DNA of 10,358 bases. It comes from DATKCJ01 sp035513275 (lineage in GTDB: Bacteria; Verrucomicrobiota; Verrucomicrobiia; Opitutales; Opitutaceae). A model generated the notes under the pieces. It was not told the origin of the DNA. It worked only from the letters and a program-made list of their open reading frames with translations, and made no database searches. The position numbers and the translations under genes are program-made. Each line of letters starts with the position of its first letter. The first letter of the stretch is position 1. The stretch is taken from the NCBI GenBank assembly GCA_035513275.1, contig DATKCJ010000445.1, positions 1 through 10,358 of the forward strand. The letters run 5' to 3'. Below are positions 1 to 8,412 of this stretch, one piece after another.

Positions 1-16
1 GTGGGTGAGGGAGGAT

Positions 17-32
17 CTGCGCAGTAGCGCAG
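17..32. repeat. Short intergenic palindrome (6-bp stem)
   Basis: The sequence reads ctgcgc-agta-gcgcag, a perfect 6-bp inverted repeat with a 4-nt loop, in a stretch without a convincing ORF. Just downstream, around 46-61, lies gtgagcctgtcgaacc, which resembles a short intergenic repeat I recall from many GC-rich bacterial genomes; that resemblance is from memory only. Bases 1-130 otherwise hold no gene I can support. Confidence 0.35.
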
Positions 33-75
33 GTTTCTCGCAGACCGTGAGCCTGTCGAACCGGCGACCCGCGTC

Positions 76-100
76 GGCAGGTCAGAGACCTGCCCTACGG
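76..100 (-). repeat. Palindromic repeat, GGCAGGTC core, GTAGG-type header
   Basis: Bases 76-94 read ggcaggtc-aga-gacctgcc, a perfect 8-bp stem with a 3-nt loop. Read on the minus strand, the hairpin is preceded by ccgtaggg. The same 8-bp arms occur again at 3643-3661 with a different loop (ttt). Two identical arms with different loops, both intergenic, indicate a dispersed repeat rather than a gene-specific terminator. No T-tract follows on either strand. Confidence 0.65.
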
Positions 101-129
101 GAACAGACCGCATCATACGCTATGGTGCC

Positions 130-160
130 AAAAGAAAAAGGCCGCCAGTAGCGGCGGCCT
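130..160 (-). terminator. Rho-independent terminator of the thioredoxin-like gene
   Basis: Bases 139-146 (aggccgcc) and 153-160 (ggcggcct) form a perfect 8-bp GC-rich stem with a 6-nt loop. On the minus strand the stem is followed by a T-rich run (tttt-c-ttt) at 138-131, as expected of an intrinsic terminator. It lies about 30 bases beyond the stop codon of the minus-strand thioredoxin-like gene at 190-192, so it should end that transcript. Confidence 0.85.
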
Positions 161-189
161 CTTGAGATTGGAGTTGAATGGAAGCTGGC

Positions 190-621
190 TCAGCTGCCCA
201 CCAGGTTGTTCACGATCGCATAGGCTTCTTCGCCTTCAGCCTGCAATTTCCCGTCCGGGCCGAAGACCTTGAAGTGCGGGATTGAATTCAGCTCGTATTG
301 GCGCGCGACGGGGGATTTCCAGTCGATGCCGCGGACGTCGGGGCGGTTGATGTCGACCTTGACGACGACCATGTCCTCGCGGCTGGCGTGGAGCTTGTCG
401 AGAAGCGGCGAGATGCGCTCGCAGGGCGGGCAGAACTTGCTGGTGAAGTCCACGATGGTGGTCTTGCCCTTCACGATGTAGTCGTTGATGTCGACTTCCT
501 GGCCAAAGGAAACCCGGGCAGGTTGGTCGGGCTTGGTATTGCCGTCTGCAGCAAGTAGCGCCGCGGGAGAGAGGAGGAGGGCGAGGGCGATCGAAGCGCC
601 GGCGAGTATGGGTCGTTTCAT
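190..621 (-). CDS. Exported thioredoxin-fold protein with CPPC active site
   Basis: A 143-residue thioredoxin-like protein, probably exported and acting in thiol-disulfide exchange outside the cytoplasm. Residues 1-25 form a typical signal peptide: a KR pair, a hydrophobic run, then an Ala-rich end at LLAADG. The fold follows, with VDFTSKFCPPC (active-site Cys64 and Cys67) and the cis-proline loop at SIPHFKVF (Pro115). The redox motif is CPPC rather than the usual CGPC. I start at the ATG at 619-621 because the signal peptide begins there. The frame stays open upstream to 864, but that part is Pro/Arg-rich with no domain. No Shine-Dalgarno is visible. The substrate or partner is unknown; it could serve cytochrome c maturation or envelope disulfide reduction, but no such gene is adjacent. 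A strong terminator follows at 130-160. Confidence 0.88.
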   Translation of the reverse strand: MKRPILAGASIALALLLSPAALLAADGNTKPDQPARVSFGQEVDINDYIVKGKTTIVDFTSKFCPPCERISPLLDKLHASREDMVVVKVDINRPDVRGIDWKSPVARQYELNSIPHFKVFGPDGKLQAEGEEAYAIVNNLVGS

Positions 622-897
622 AATGGTGGTAACAATGTGTAGATTGGACAGACGTAGGGCAACCGGGTTCCTAAGGATGAGCGATGCCGGGTCATTCGTA
701 TTCCCGCGGCTGGGATGCTGCAAGGCCGCGGGTTCCTGGGGCGGGAGTGGCTCGCCGGGTGGAACCAGCAGCAGGTTTCTGAATCGGAAGGCGAAGAATG
801 GCTGCGCCATCCGGAGCCTTGATTGGGCGAGCAAGTCCTCCTTCGTTGACGCTTCAGAGGGCAATCCTTCGCCTCTCTACTGCGTTGCGGCGAAGAA
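622..897. other. Non-coding gap between thioredoxin-like gene and tRNA-Pro
   Basis: No gene is supported in these 276 bases. Open frames here only extend the thioredoxin frame upstream or shadow it. The 12-mer ggcgaagaatgg occurs at 790-801 and again at 889-900, where it covers the CCA end of the tRNA gene. A stem of cttcgcc (867-873) with ggcgaag (889-895) lies just beyond the tRNA 3' end on the minus strand, but lacks a T-tract. The thioredoxin-like gene may be read from a promoter in this gap or as part of a tRNA-led transcript; the sequence does not decide it. Confidence 0.5.
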
Positions 898-974
<77 letters not shown>

Positions 975-986
975 ACGACCGGCTCC

Positions 987-1015
987 AGCCGACGGCACCG
1001 CGGAGGCGGTGTCAA
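987..1015 (-). promoter_or_regulatory. Possible tRNA-Pro promoter
   Basis: On the minus strand a perfect TTGACA lies at 1015-1010. A 17-base spacer then leads to TCGGCT at 992-987, a poor match to TATAAT. The geometry fits: transcription would start a few bases before the mature tRNA 5' end at 974. A 6-bp inverted repeat, caccgc-ggag-gcggtg (996-1011), overlaps the TTGACA box and the spacer. The -35 is convincing, the -10 is not. Confidence 0.3.
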
Positions 1016-1095
1016 TCTTCGCGTCGCGCAGGTGTCGGTTTGGAGTTCCGCGTTTACGCGGTCCGACCACGCCGCCAGCATCGCCAGCAAACTTC

Positions 1096-1124
1096 TTGCT
1101 AAGGCCTTTCCCGTGCCGTAAGAC
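1096..1124 (+). promoter_or_regulatory. Possible promoter of the LysM gene
   Basis: TTGCTA at 1096-1101 and TAAGAC at 1119-1124 are separated by 17 bases and match the housekeeping consensus at four and three of six positions. The start would fall near 1131, leaving a short leader of about 15 bases before the ATG at 1146. There is no Shine-Dalgarno in the leader. This is a weak candidate. Confidence 0.2.
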
Positions 1125-1145
1125 CGTTTTCTCCCTTAAAAACCC

Positions 1146-1676
1146 ATGGATACAATTTCCCGCGACTCCAACACAAGTTATGCGCCGATCGCCGCAGTGA
1201 TCGTCGGTCTCCTTGCCCTCGTTCTCTCGATTGTCGGGCTGGTGAAGATCAGCGCGATCAACAAAAAACTCGGGCCTGTTGACGTGGCAGACCTGAGCGC
1301 CCGCGTGGAAACCGTCCAGAACGACGCCCGCGGTGCCGTCAGCACTGCCGACGCCGCGCGCTCCAGCGTCACCACGCTCGCGACGCAGACGCAGCGTGCC
1401 TTCGACACCGTCACCGCCGAGCTCGGCAACTTGCGCACTTCCGTGAACAAAATTGAGATGGGCGCGCCGAAGGCTTCGTCGGGCTCAAGCAGCAGCGCCG
1501 CCGCGGCTTCCGCGACCGCCGAACCGGGCACGTATGTCGTGAAGTCCGGTGACACAGGCGTGAAGATCGCGCGCGACAACAACGTTTCCCTCACGGCGCT
1601 CATGGCCGCCAATCCCGACGTGAACTGGAACCGCCTGAGCGTCGGCCAGAAGATCAGTATCCCGGGCGGCCGTTGA
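1146..1676 (+). CDS. Membrane-anchored LysM-domain protein
   Basis: A 176-residue protein with one N-terminal membrane segment (about residues 13-35), an Ala/Thr/Gln-rich, probably coiled-coil stretch (about 40-105), a Ser/Ala linker (about 110-126) and a C-terminal LysM domain (about 129-173). The LysM shows the standard course: GTYVVKSGDTGVKIA, then NNVSLTALMAANPDVNWNRL, then SVGQKISIPG. LysM binds N-acetylglucosamine-containing glycans such as peptidoglycan. The likely topology is a short cytoplasmic N-terminus with the coiled coil and LysM in the periplasm, bridging inner membrane and wall. No catalytic domain is present, so a structural or spacer role is likely, by inference. Start at ATG 1146; the next gene follows a terminator. 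Confidence 0.9.
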   Translation: MDTISRDSNTSYAPIAAVIVGLLALVLSIVGLVKISAINKKLGPVDVADLSARVETVQNDARGAVSTADAARSSVTTLATQTQRAFDTVTAELGNLRTSVNKIEMGAPKASSGSSSSAAAASATAEPGTYVVKSGDTGVKIARDNNVSLTALMAANPDVNWNRLSVGQKISIPGGR

Positions 1677-1697
1677 TCCGCCGGCGAACGATTTACA

Positions 1698-1731
1698 GCC
1701 TCCCCGGCGGACATCGCCCGGGAGGCTTTTT
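1698..1731 (+). terminator. Intrinsic terminator after LysM gene, overlapping the next gene's leader
   Basis: gcctccc (1698-1704) pairs with gggaggc (1720-1726). After a C-C mismatch, ggcg (1706-1709) pairs with cgcc (1715-1718) around a 5-base loop. Five T residues follow at 1727-1731. It sits 21 bases after the LysM stop codon, so it should end that transcript. The 3' arm contains GGGAGG, a Shine-Dalgarno-like sequence, 11 bases before the Nudix ATG at 1737. The stem may therefore also hide a ribosome-binding site in any read-through RNA. Confidence 0.85.
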
Positions 1732-1736
1732 CGTCA

Positions 1737-2330
1737 ATGGAAACAAGCAACAGCACGAATGATCCGACGGATCCGGGCGCATGGGAGCGGCTCGGCGACA
1801 ACACGGTCGACAACTTCCGCATCTTTCAAGTGCGGCGCTCGCGCTTCCGCCACTTGCGCGAGAATCGCGAGAGCGAGTTCATCGTCATCGATGCCAACGA
1901 CTGGGTGAACGTCGTCGCACTCACGCCGGACCACGAGGTCGTGCTCGTGCGCCAGTTTCGCTTCGGCCGGCACGACTTCTTTCTCGAAATCCCCGGCGGC
2001 ATGATCGAGCGCGGCGAGGACCCAGTCGTCGCGGGCGTGCGCGAGCTCCGCGAAGAGACCGGTTATGAAGGCACTGCGGCACGGCTGCTCGGCAGCGTGC
2101 ACCCGAACCCCGCGATCCAGTCGAACACGATGCACGTGGTGCTCGTCGAAGGTGCGTGCAAGGTTGGCCCTACGAACTTCGACATAAACGAGGAGATCGA
2201 AACTTCGCTTGTGCCCGCTAGCCGCATCATGGAGTGGGTGCGCGAGGGGAAGATCACTCACTCGCTCGTCCTCAACGCCTTGTTTTTCATGAATGACTGG
2301 CTCGAAACCCGAAGTGGCCCCTCCGTTTGA
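1737..2330 (+). CDS. Nudix hydrolase, ADP-ribose pyrophosphatase type
   Basis: A 197-residue Nudix protein. The box GX5EX7REUXEEXGU is intact at residues 88-110: G88, E94, then RELREETGY at 102-110. These residues bind the divalent metals and hydrolyse a nucleoside diphosphate linked to another group. A VRQFRFGRHDFFLEIPGG stretch leads into the box, and Pro125 lies 15 residues after it; both are features of the ADP-ribose pyrophosphatase subgroup (ADP-ribose to AMP plus ribose-5-phosphate). The exact substrate remains inference. No signal peptide, so cytoplasmic. The only Met before the core is at residue 1, so ATG 1737 is the best start although it lies just after a terminator T-run. The PaaK-like gene follows after 36 bases and may be co-transcribed. 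Confidence 0.9.
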   Translation: METSNSTNDPTDPGAWERLGDNTVDNFRIFQVRRSRFRHLRENRESEFIVIDANDWVNVVALTPDHEVVLVRQFRFGRHDFFLEIPGGMIERGEDPVVAGVRELREETGYEGTAARLLGSVHPNPAIQSNTMHVVLVEGACKVGPTNFDINEEIETSLVPASRIMEWVREGKITHSLVLNALFFMNDWLETRSGPSV

Positions 2331-2366
2331 CTTGGCAGGGGCAGACGCTTACCTCGAGAACCTCTG

Positions 2367-3638
2367 ATGGAAACCGCTGCGCAACCAATGTTTGCCAATA
2401 CGCCGGGTGCGCTGGGGCGCAACGGCTCTGCACTCGTGCCCGAACGGCTCGAGGCTGAGGTGCGTGCCATCTACTCTCGGAGCCCGCTCTACACCGAGCG
2501 TTTCCCGCTTCATGCGAACCGGCTGCACTGGGCGTGTTTCAACGAGATCCCGATCCTCACGAAGGCAGAGATCATCGAGCGTGGGCATTGCGCGTTTTTT
2601 GAGGACTGCGCCGCAGTCGACGCAGCCGTGCAGCGCAACGAGTTCGAATACGAGTCGACCTCCGGCACCACCTCCGGGCCGATGACCGTGATCATGGAGA
2701 ACGGCTGGTGGGACGAGCAGACGCGCCGCGCCTACGCCGCCTCGAAGATCCTCGCACCGTTCGCGCGCATGCCGCACCGCAAGGCAGTCCTCGCGCCGGT
2801 GGGGTGCTCCAGCAATCTTTGTCCCTACAGCGACTTTGAGTTTCCGCAGCGCTACTTCAACGGCACGGCATACCTGAATCTGTCGAGCGATCCGTTCGCG
2901 TTCAGCGAGGCGGAGTGGGACCGGATCGTCGTCGAGACGCAGGCCGTGAAGCCCGACATCCTCGAGGGTGAACCGGTGTATCTTTCGCTCCTCGCGCGCG
3001 CCGTGATGAAGCGGAAGGTGGCGATCCCGTCGGTCAAGGCCGTCATCCTCACCTACGGCAAGCCGAGCCTGCAGCACAGCAAGCGGATCATGGAGGCGTT
3101 TCCCGCGCCGCAGGTCGACCTCTACGGCTCGACCGAGGCGGGCTACATCTTCGTCGGCGAGGCGTTCAAGGACGACTCCCAGGTGATCGACGGAAACGTG
3201 TTCGTGGAGTTGAAGCCGTTTCGCGAGGGCCTGCGCGATGTTTTCCAAATCGTCGTCACCACACGCGAGCGCAAGGCGATGCCGCTGCTGCGCTACCTCA
3301 CGGGCGATGTCGTGCAGCGTTTCCCGACGGGCTTCCGATTGCTGGGCCGCGAGCGCGACGTGTTCTTCAGGCCCGACGGCTCACTGCTCACGACGGCCGA
3401 TGTCGACCGCGCTTTTCCGGAGGACTTCAAGTGCTGGCATTACTCGCTCAGCCAGGTTTCCGAGAATCGCTGGACGCTCGACTACGTTGCCGACCACACC
3501 GCAGCTCCCGGCGTCGCAGATGCGGTCGCCGCAGCGATAGGGAAGGGCGTGCGAGTCGCAGCGGTTCGCCGCAAGATCCTCCCGCCGGCCGCAAGCGGGA
3601 AGTTTGCGCTGCTCAAGCCGCTCGTGCTGCAGGCGTGA
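2367..3638 (+). CDS. PaaK/CapK-like adenylate-forming enzyme
   Basis: A 423-residue member of the acyl-adenylate-forming (ANL) superfamily, close to phenylacetate-CoA ligases in length and layout. Signature sites are all present: nucleotide-binding loop STSGTTSG (97-104), DLYGSTEAG (251-259, with Glu257 expected to bind Mg-ATP), YLTGD (310-314), GRERD (327-331) and a C-terminal SGK (410-412) with the likely catalytic Lys412. Enzymes of this kind activate a carboxylic acid with ATP and pass the acyl group to CoA or another acceptor. No other phenylacetate-catabolism gene is nearby, so the acid is unknown and the name phenylacetate-CoA ligase would over-claim. CapK-type or LuxE-like roles are alternatives. 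It probably shares a transcript with the Nudix gene. ATG 2367 is preferred; a second Met is at codon 8. Confidence 0.82.
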   Translation: METAAQPMFANTPGALGRNGSALVPERLEAEVRAIYSRSPLYTERFPLHANRLHWACFNEIPILTKAEIIERGHCAFFEDCAAVDAAVQRNEFEYESTSGTTSGPMTVIMENGWWDEQTRRAYAASKILAPFARMPHRKAVLAPVGCSSNLCPYSDFEFPQRYFNGTAYLNLSSDPFAFSEAEWDRIVVETQAVKPDILEGEPVYLSLLARAVMKRKVAIPSVKAVILTYGKPSLQHSKRIMEAFPAPQVDLYGSTEAGYIFVGEAFKDDSQVIDGNVFVELKPFREGLRDVFQIVVTTRERKAMPLLRYLTGDVVQRFPTGFRLLGRERDVFFRPDGSLLTTADVDRAFPEDFKCWHYSLSQVSENRWTLDYVADHTAAPGVADAVAAAIGKGVRVAAVRRKILPPAASGKFALLKPLVLQA

Positions 3639-3642
3639 GTGG

Positions 3643-3704
3643 GGCAGGTCTTTGACCTGCCGAGGCTGGCCAGCAGAATGGCGCGACAAGCGCGCCACCT
3701 ACAG
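3643..3704 (-). repeat. Pair of intergenic hairpin repeats upstream of sdh
   Basis: Two different perfect hairpins lie side by side. Bases 3643-3661 are ggcaggtc-ttt-gacctgcc, with arms identical to the repeat at 76-94. Bases 3679-3697 are tggcgcg-acaag-cgcgcca. On the minus strand the second hairpin is introduced by ctgtagg (3704-3698), like the header before the repeats at 76-100 and 7388-7452. Neither has a T-tract. The first begins five bases after the stop codon of the PaaK-like gene and could act as its mRNA 3' end, by inference. Confidence 0.65.
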
Positions 3705-3744
3705 GAGATCGATCGGCTATCCCTGCGGCCTGTTAACGCTGCTT

Positions 3745-3771
3745 CTGACACCGTGCAGCGCATCTTATTAA
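3745..3771 (+). promoter_or_regulatory. Possible sdh operon promoter
   Basis: CTGACA (3745-3750) matches the -35 consensus at five of six positions. TATTAA (3766-3771) matches the -10 at four of six, but the spacer is only 15 bases. Transcription from here would leave a leader of about 90 bases before sdhC at 3871. The interval 3705-3870 holds no other gene; an upstream in-frame ATG at 3802 is judged an unlikely start. Confidence 0.25.
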
Positions 3772-3870
3772 CCGAACAACTGGGTTGCTCGATCGACCCT
3801 CGTGCCTAGTCTCCCGGCGATCGTCATGCGCGATCCCGATTTGCGCGCGCGATTCCCCTCTCACCGTTCA

Positions 3871-4655
3871 ATGAGCCTGCTCCGAAACGTCTTTTGCACG
3901 TCGCTTGGTCGCAAATACATCATGGCGTTCACGGGCTTCGGGCTCGTGGCTTTCGCGATCGGGCACCTCGTGGGCAACTTCCAGATTTTTTCGCACCCCG
4001 ACCACATCAACGGCTACGGGCATTTTCTCCACAGCCTCGGGCCGCTGCTCTGGATCGTGCGGATCAAGCTGCTCGTGCTCGCAGCGCTGCACATCTGGGC
4101 GGCAACAGTGCTCACGCTTGAGAATCGCGCCGCACGGCCGGTCGAATACGGCGTGAAGCACACCATCCGCGCCACGCTTGCGTCGCGCACGATGCGGATG
4201 ACCGGCGTCATCGTGCTCGCGTTCCTTCTCTACCATCTCGCGCATTTCACGACCGGCTGGGTGCAGGCCGACACGTTCAAGACGAACTTCGACTACGTGA
4301 TGACACAGGACTACAAGGTCGCCGGCTTCACGGTCGTGAAGGCGGGCACGGTCGTGTATGACGTGCACACGATGATGGTGCTCGGCTTCCAGCCGATCGT
4401 CGTCTCGCTCTTCTATATCGTCGCGGTCGGTCTGCTCACGATGCACTTGCTCCACGGTGCCGAGAGCATGTTCCAGTCGGTCGGGCTGCGGACGGAGCGC
4501 TGGGGCATCTTCCTCAAGCGCGCCGTGCAGCTCTTCTGCATCTTCTACTTCCTCGGCAATCTCGCGATACCCGCCTCGATCCTGATCGGCAAAGTGAAGC
4601 CGCACGGCATGAACCGCCCGGTCGCGCACGCATCGGCCGCCGCCACACCGACCCC

Positions 4656-4659
<4 letters not shown>
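3871..4659 (+). CDS. sdhC: Succinate dehydrogenase cytochrome b558 subunit (diheme membrane anchor)
   Basis: A 262-residue membrane anchor of succinate:quinone oxidoreductase, of the single-subunit b558 family. Five hydrophobic helices can be seen, at about residues 17-38, 60-82, 108-126, 165-190 and 215-240. Histidines within or near them suit two b hemes: His32 (GHLVGN), His74 (LHIWA), His122 or His125 (YHLAHF) and His192 or His195 (MHLLHG). The LHIW...LTLENR...RPVEY stretch is typical of the family. The start is ATG 3871 (MSLLRNVF...GRKYIMAFTG); an ATG at 3802 would add 23 polar residues without family resemblance. The stop overlaps the sdhA start as ATGA. With one anchor and probably two hemes this is a type B enzyme, usually linked to menaquinone. 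Confidence 0.93.
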
Positions 4660-6575
<1,916 letters not shown>

Positions 6576-6594
6576 CGCCACGCGAATCCTGACG

Positions 6595-7380
6595 ATGAAA
6601 GTTAAGCTCAAAGTCTGGCGTCAGAAGAACGCGGCCTCGCCCGGTGCATTCGAGATCTACGAGTCACCCGAGCTCAATCCGAACATGTCGTTCCTCGAGA
6701 TGCTCGACGTCGTCAACGAGGACCTGACTCAGGCCGGCAAGGATCCGATCGCGTTCGATCACGACTGCCGCGAGGGCATCTGTGGCACGTGCTCGCTCGT
6801 GATCGACGGCAAACCTCACGGCCCGCACCAAGGCGTCGCCTCGTGCCAGACTTACATGCGCAGCTTCAGCGATGGCGACGAGATCGTCGTCGAGCCGTTC
6901 CGCGCGAAACCTTTTCCCGTCATCCGCGATCTTGTCGTCAACCGAAAGGCGTTCGACTCGATCATCCAGTCCGGCGGCTTCATCAGCGTGCGCACAGGCG
7001 CCGCCCCGGATGCGAACTCGATCCCTGTAGGCAAACCCACGTCGGACATGGCGATGGATGCCGCGTCGTGCATCGGCTGCGGCGCGTGCGTCGCCGCGTG
7101 CAAGAACGCCAGCGCGATGCTCTTCGTCGCCGCGAAGGCTTCGCAGCTCAACGTCCTACCGCAGGGAAAGCCCGAGAAGGACCGCCGCGTGCTCGGTATG
7201 GTTTCGGCGATGGACGACGCGGGCTTCGGAAGTTGCACGAATCAATACGAGTGCTCGGCCGTCTGCCCTAAGTTGATCAGCCACGACTTCATCGCCCGGC
7301 TCAATCGCGACTACCTCGCCGCCACGCTTCGCGCGACTTTCTCGCAAGCACCTGCGTCGACCGCCGGCGGGGCGGGATGA
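6595..7380 (+). CDS. sdhB: Succinate dehydrogenase iron-sulfur subunit
   Basis: A 261-residue electron-transfer subunit carrying electrons from FAD to the quinone site. The N-terminal plant-type ferredoxin domain has [2Fe-2S] ligands Cys58, Cys63, Cys66 and Cys84 (CREGICGTC...C). The C-terminal domain has CIGCGACVAAC (Cys159, 162, 165, 169) and CTNQYECSAVCP (Cys214, 220, 224). By family pattern, Cys159/162/165/224 bind [4Fe-4S] and Cys169/214/220 bind [3Fe-4S]. I start at ATG 6595 (MKVKLKVWRQ); the frame is open upstream to 6325, but that part overlaps sdhA and is a shadow. The Ala/Gly-rich end after residue 250 is probably disordered. It is the last gene of sdhCAB; a large inverted repeat follows. 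Confidence 0.97.
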   Translation: MKVKLKVWRQKNAASPGAFEIYESPELNPNMSFLEMLDVVNEDLTQAGKDPIAFDHDCREGICGTCSLVIDGKPHGPHQGVASCQTYMRSFSDGDEIVVEPFRAKPFPVIRDLVVNRKAFDSIIQSGGFISVRTGAAPDANSIPVGKPTSDMAMDAASCIGCGACVAACKNASAMLFVAAKASQLNVLPQGKPEKDRRVLGMVSAMDDAGFGSCTNQYECSAVCPKLISHDFIARLNRDYLAATLRATFSQAPASTAGGAG

Positions 7381-7387
7381 GCGTGCT

Positions 7388-7452
7388 CTGTAGGGCATAA
7401 AGCCCGACCCACAAGAAACGCTCCGGAGGTGGATCGGGCTTTACGCCCGACA
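7388..7452. repeat. Large inverted repeat between convergent genes
   Basis: Bases 7389-7412 and 7429-7452 are inverted copies of one 24-base unit, agreeing at 21 positions, with a 16-base spacer holding the palindrome ctccggag (7421-7428). Each arm also has its own small hairpin, e.g. tcgggc-tttac-gcccga at 7434-7450. The copies are tail to tail. It lies 8 bases after sdhB and 20 bases before the end of the opposing gene, so it may serve as an mRNA 3' end for both, although no T-tract is present. Related copies lie at 10069-10133. Confidence 0.75.
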
Positions 7453-7472
7453 TCCGTGCCGCCGAATCCTGC

Positions 7473-7970
7473 TCATTTCCAGCCGTTCAGTGCTGCACGG
7501 AGGCGCTTCGCCTCCTTGGGATCCGTGAGTGCGAGTGTATTGGCAACGGCCTTCACACTGTCCTGGAACTCGCGGTTCTTGCGCTCCAGATAGATCGCGC
7601 GGGCGCGCTCCTGCTTCGACATGCCCACGAACGGCAGGTGATAGCGGTTGAGTAACTCGCGGTCTAGATTCGACAGCTCCTTCTCAACAAGCTGCTCGTC
7701 GCGGAGACCCCTCTTGTAGAGATCCTCCTCGTTCATCTTCTGTTGCTGGCGTTCGATGACCGTCATCACCGGCAACACAATCAAGTCCTCGTCGGGTCCA
7801 GGTGATTCCGCGGCCTTGCGCGCAGCCTCGGCGGCTTCGTGATCGTAGTCCGGAAGCTTGTCGAGGATCCGCTGTGTCGTCTCCTCCGAAATCGGTGCCG
7901 GCTTATCCGCGGCGAAGACGCCCGCGGAAAGCAACACCGATGCATACGCGACTGTGCGGCGGAGGCTCAT
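7473..7970 (-). CDS. Exported protein of unknown function
   Basis: A 165-residue protein I do not recognise. Residues 1-20 form a signal peptide (MSLRR, a hydrophobic run, then GVFA before ADKP), so the mature protein is probably periplasmic. The rest is highly charged and mostly helical: an Ala/Glu-rich helix (about 44-58), a DEDLIVLPVMTVIE segment (60-73), and a long Lys/Arg/Glu-rich stretch from residue 75 to the end, with no Cys. The stop is at 7473-7475 and the ATG at 7968-7970; no Shine-Dalgarno. It is convergent with sdhB and divergent from the small membrane-protein gene. Balanced codon use and a good signal peptide argue for a real gene. No function is inferred. Confidence 0.8.
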   Translation of the reverse strand: MSLRRTVAYASVLLSAGVFAADKPAPISEETTQRILDKLPDYDHEAAEAARKAAESPGPDEDLIVLPVMTVIERQQQKMNEEDLYKRGLRDEQLVEKELSNLDRELLNRYHLPFVGMSKQERARAIYLERKNREFQDSVKAVANTLALTDPKEAKRLRAALNGWK

Positions 7971-8111
7971 GGTTCTATGCTGTATGCGACACCCCGGTGA
8001 GCCAAGTGTTCAGTGCAATCTTCCGGCGCCTATGTGGGCGCGGGGTGCAAGCGACTTGCTGCAACTTTCTGCGATCTCCCGGGTGTTCATGGCGTAGACA
8101 ATTTAAATTCC

Positions 8112-8357
8112 ATGAAGACAACAGTCATCACACTTTTTGCCGCGACCCTTCTGGGCTCCGCGTCCTTGATGAGCAACTATTCAATCGATGCCGCCGGTTT
8201 TCTCGCAATCGCCTTCGCCGCCGGCCTGGTGGCATGGACCGCGAGCGAATACGGCCGCGAGACGCCGCTTCCGAAACGGCGCGCGAAGACCCTCGCGTTT
8301 ACCATTCCCGCCAGCGCCGCGCGGACGGGTCATGCGGCAGGCCGCATGGCTGCGTAA
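8112..8357 (+). CDS. Small two-helix membrane protein, unknown function
   Basis: An 81-residue protein with two hydrophobic stretches: residues 1-20 (MKTTVITLFAATLLGSASLM, a membrane segment or signal peptide) and about 27-44 (AAGFLAIAFAAGLVAWTA). A basic stretch PLPKRRAK (52-59) and an Ala-rich tail follow. The ATG at 8112 follows an AT-rich palindrome aatttaaatt (8100-8109) and has no Shine-Dalgarno. The same frame is open upstream to 8013, but that part lacks sense as protein. A strong terminator begins 21 bases after its stop, which supports a real transcript. I do not recognise the family. Confidence 0.6.
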   Translation: MKTTVITLFAATLLGSASLMSNYSIDAAGFLAIAFAAGLVAWTASEYGRETPLPKRRAKTLAFTIPASAARTGHAAGRMAA

Positions 8358-8377
8358 TCGAATCCCGCTTCAAGATC

Positions 8378-8412
8378 GCGGCGGCATCCTCACGGATGCC
8401 GCCGCTTTCATT
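8378..8412. terminator. Strong intrinsic terminator between convergent genes
   Basis: gcggcggcatcc (8378-8389) and ggatgccgccgc (8394-8405) form a perfect 12-bp stem with the 4-base loop tcac. On the plus strand tttcatt follows, a modest T-rich tail, so it should end the small membrane-protein transcript. It lies directly beyond the stop of the minus-strand AbgT gene (8413-8415) and may terminate or protect that mRNA too, though the minus-strand side has no T-run. Confidence 0.8.

Noticed and set aside
622..864. An 81-residue N-terminal extension of the thioredoxin-like protein
   Set aside because: It would bury the signal peptide inside the protein and looks like non-coding sequence; the start at 621 is far better.
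2349..3248. A 299-residue minus-strand frame antisense to the PaaK-like gene
   Set aside because: Low-complexity, Arg/Leu/Val-rich shadow; the plus strand carries all ANL-superfamily motifs.
3802..3870. An upstream ATG start for sdhC
   Set aside because: The 23 extra residues are polar and unlike the family; MSLLRNVF at 3871 is the natural start.
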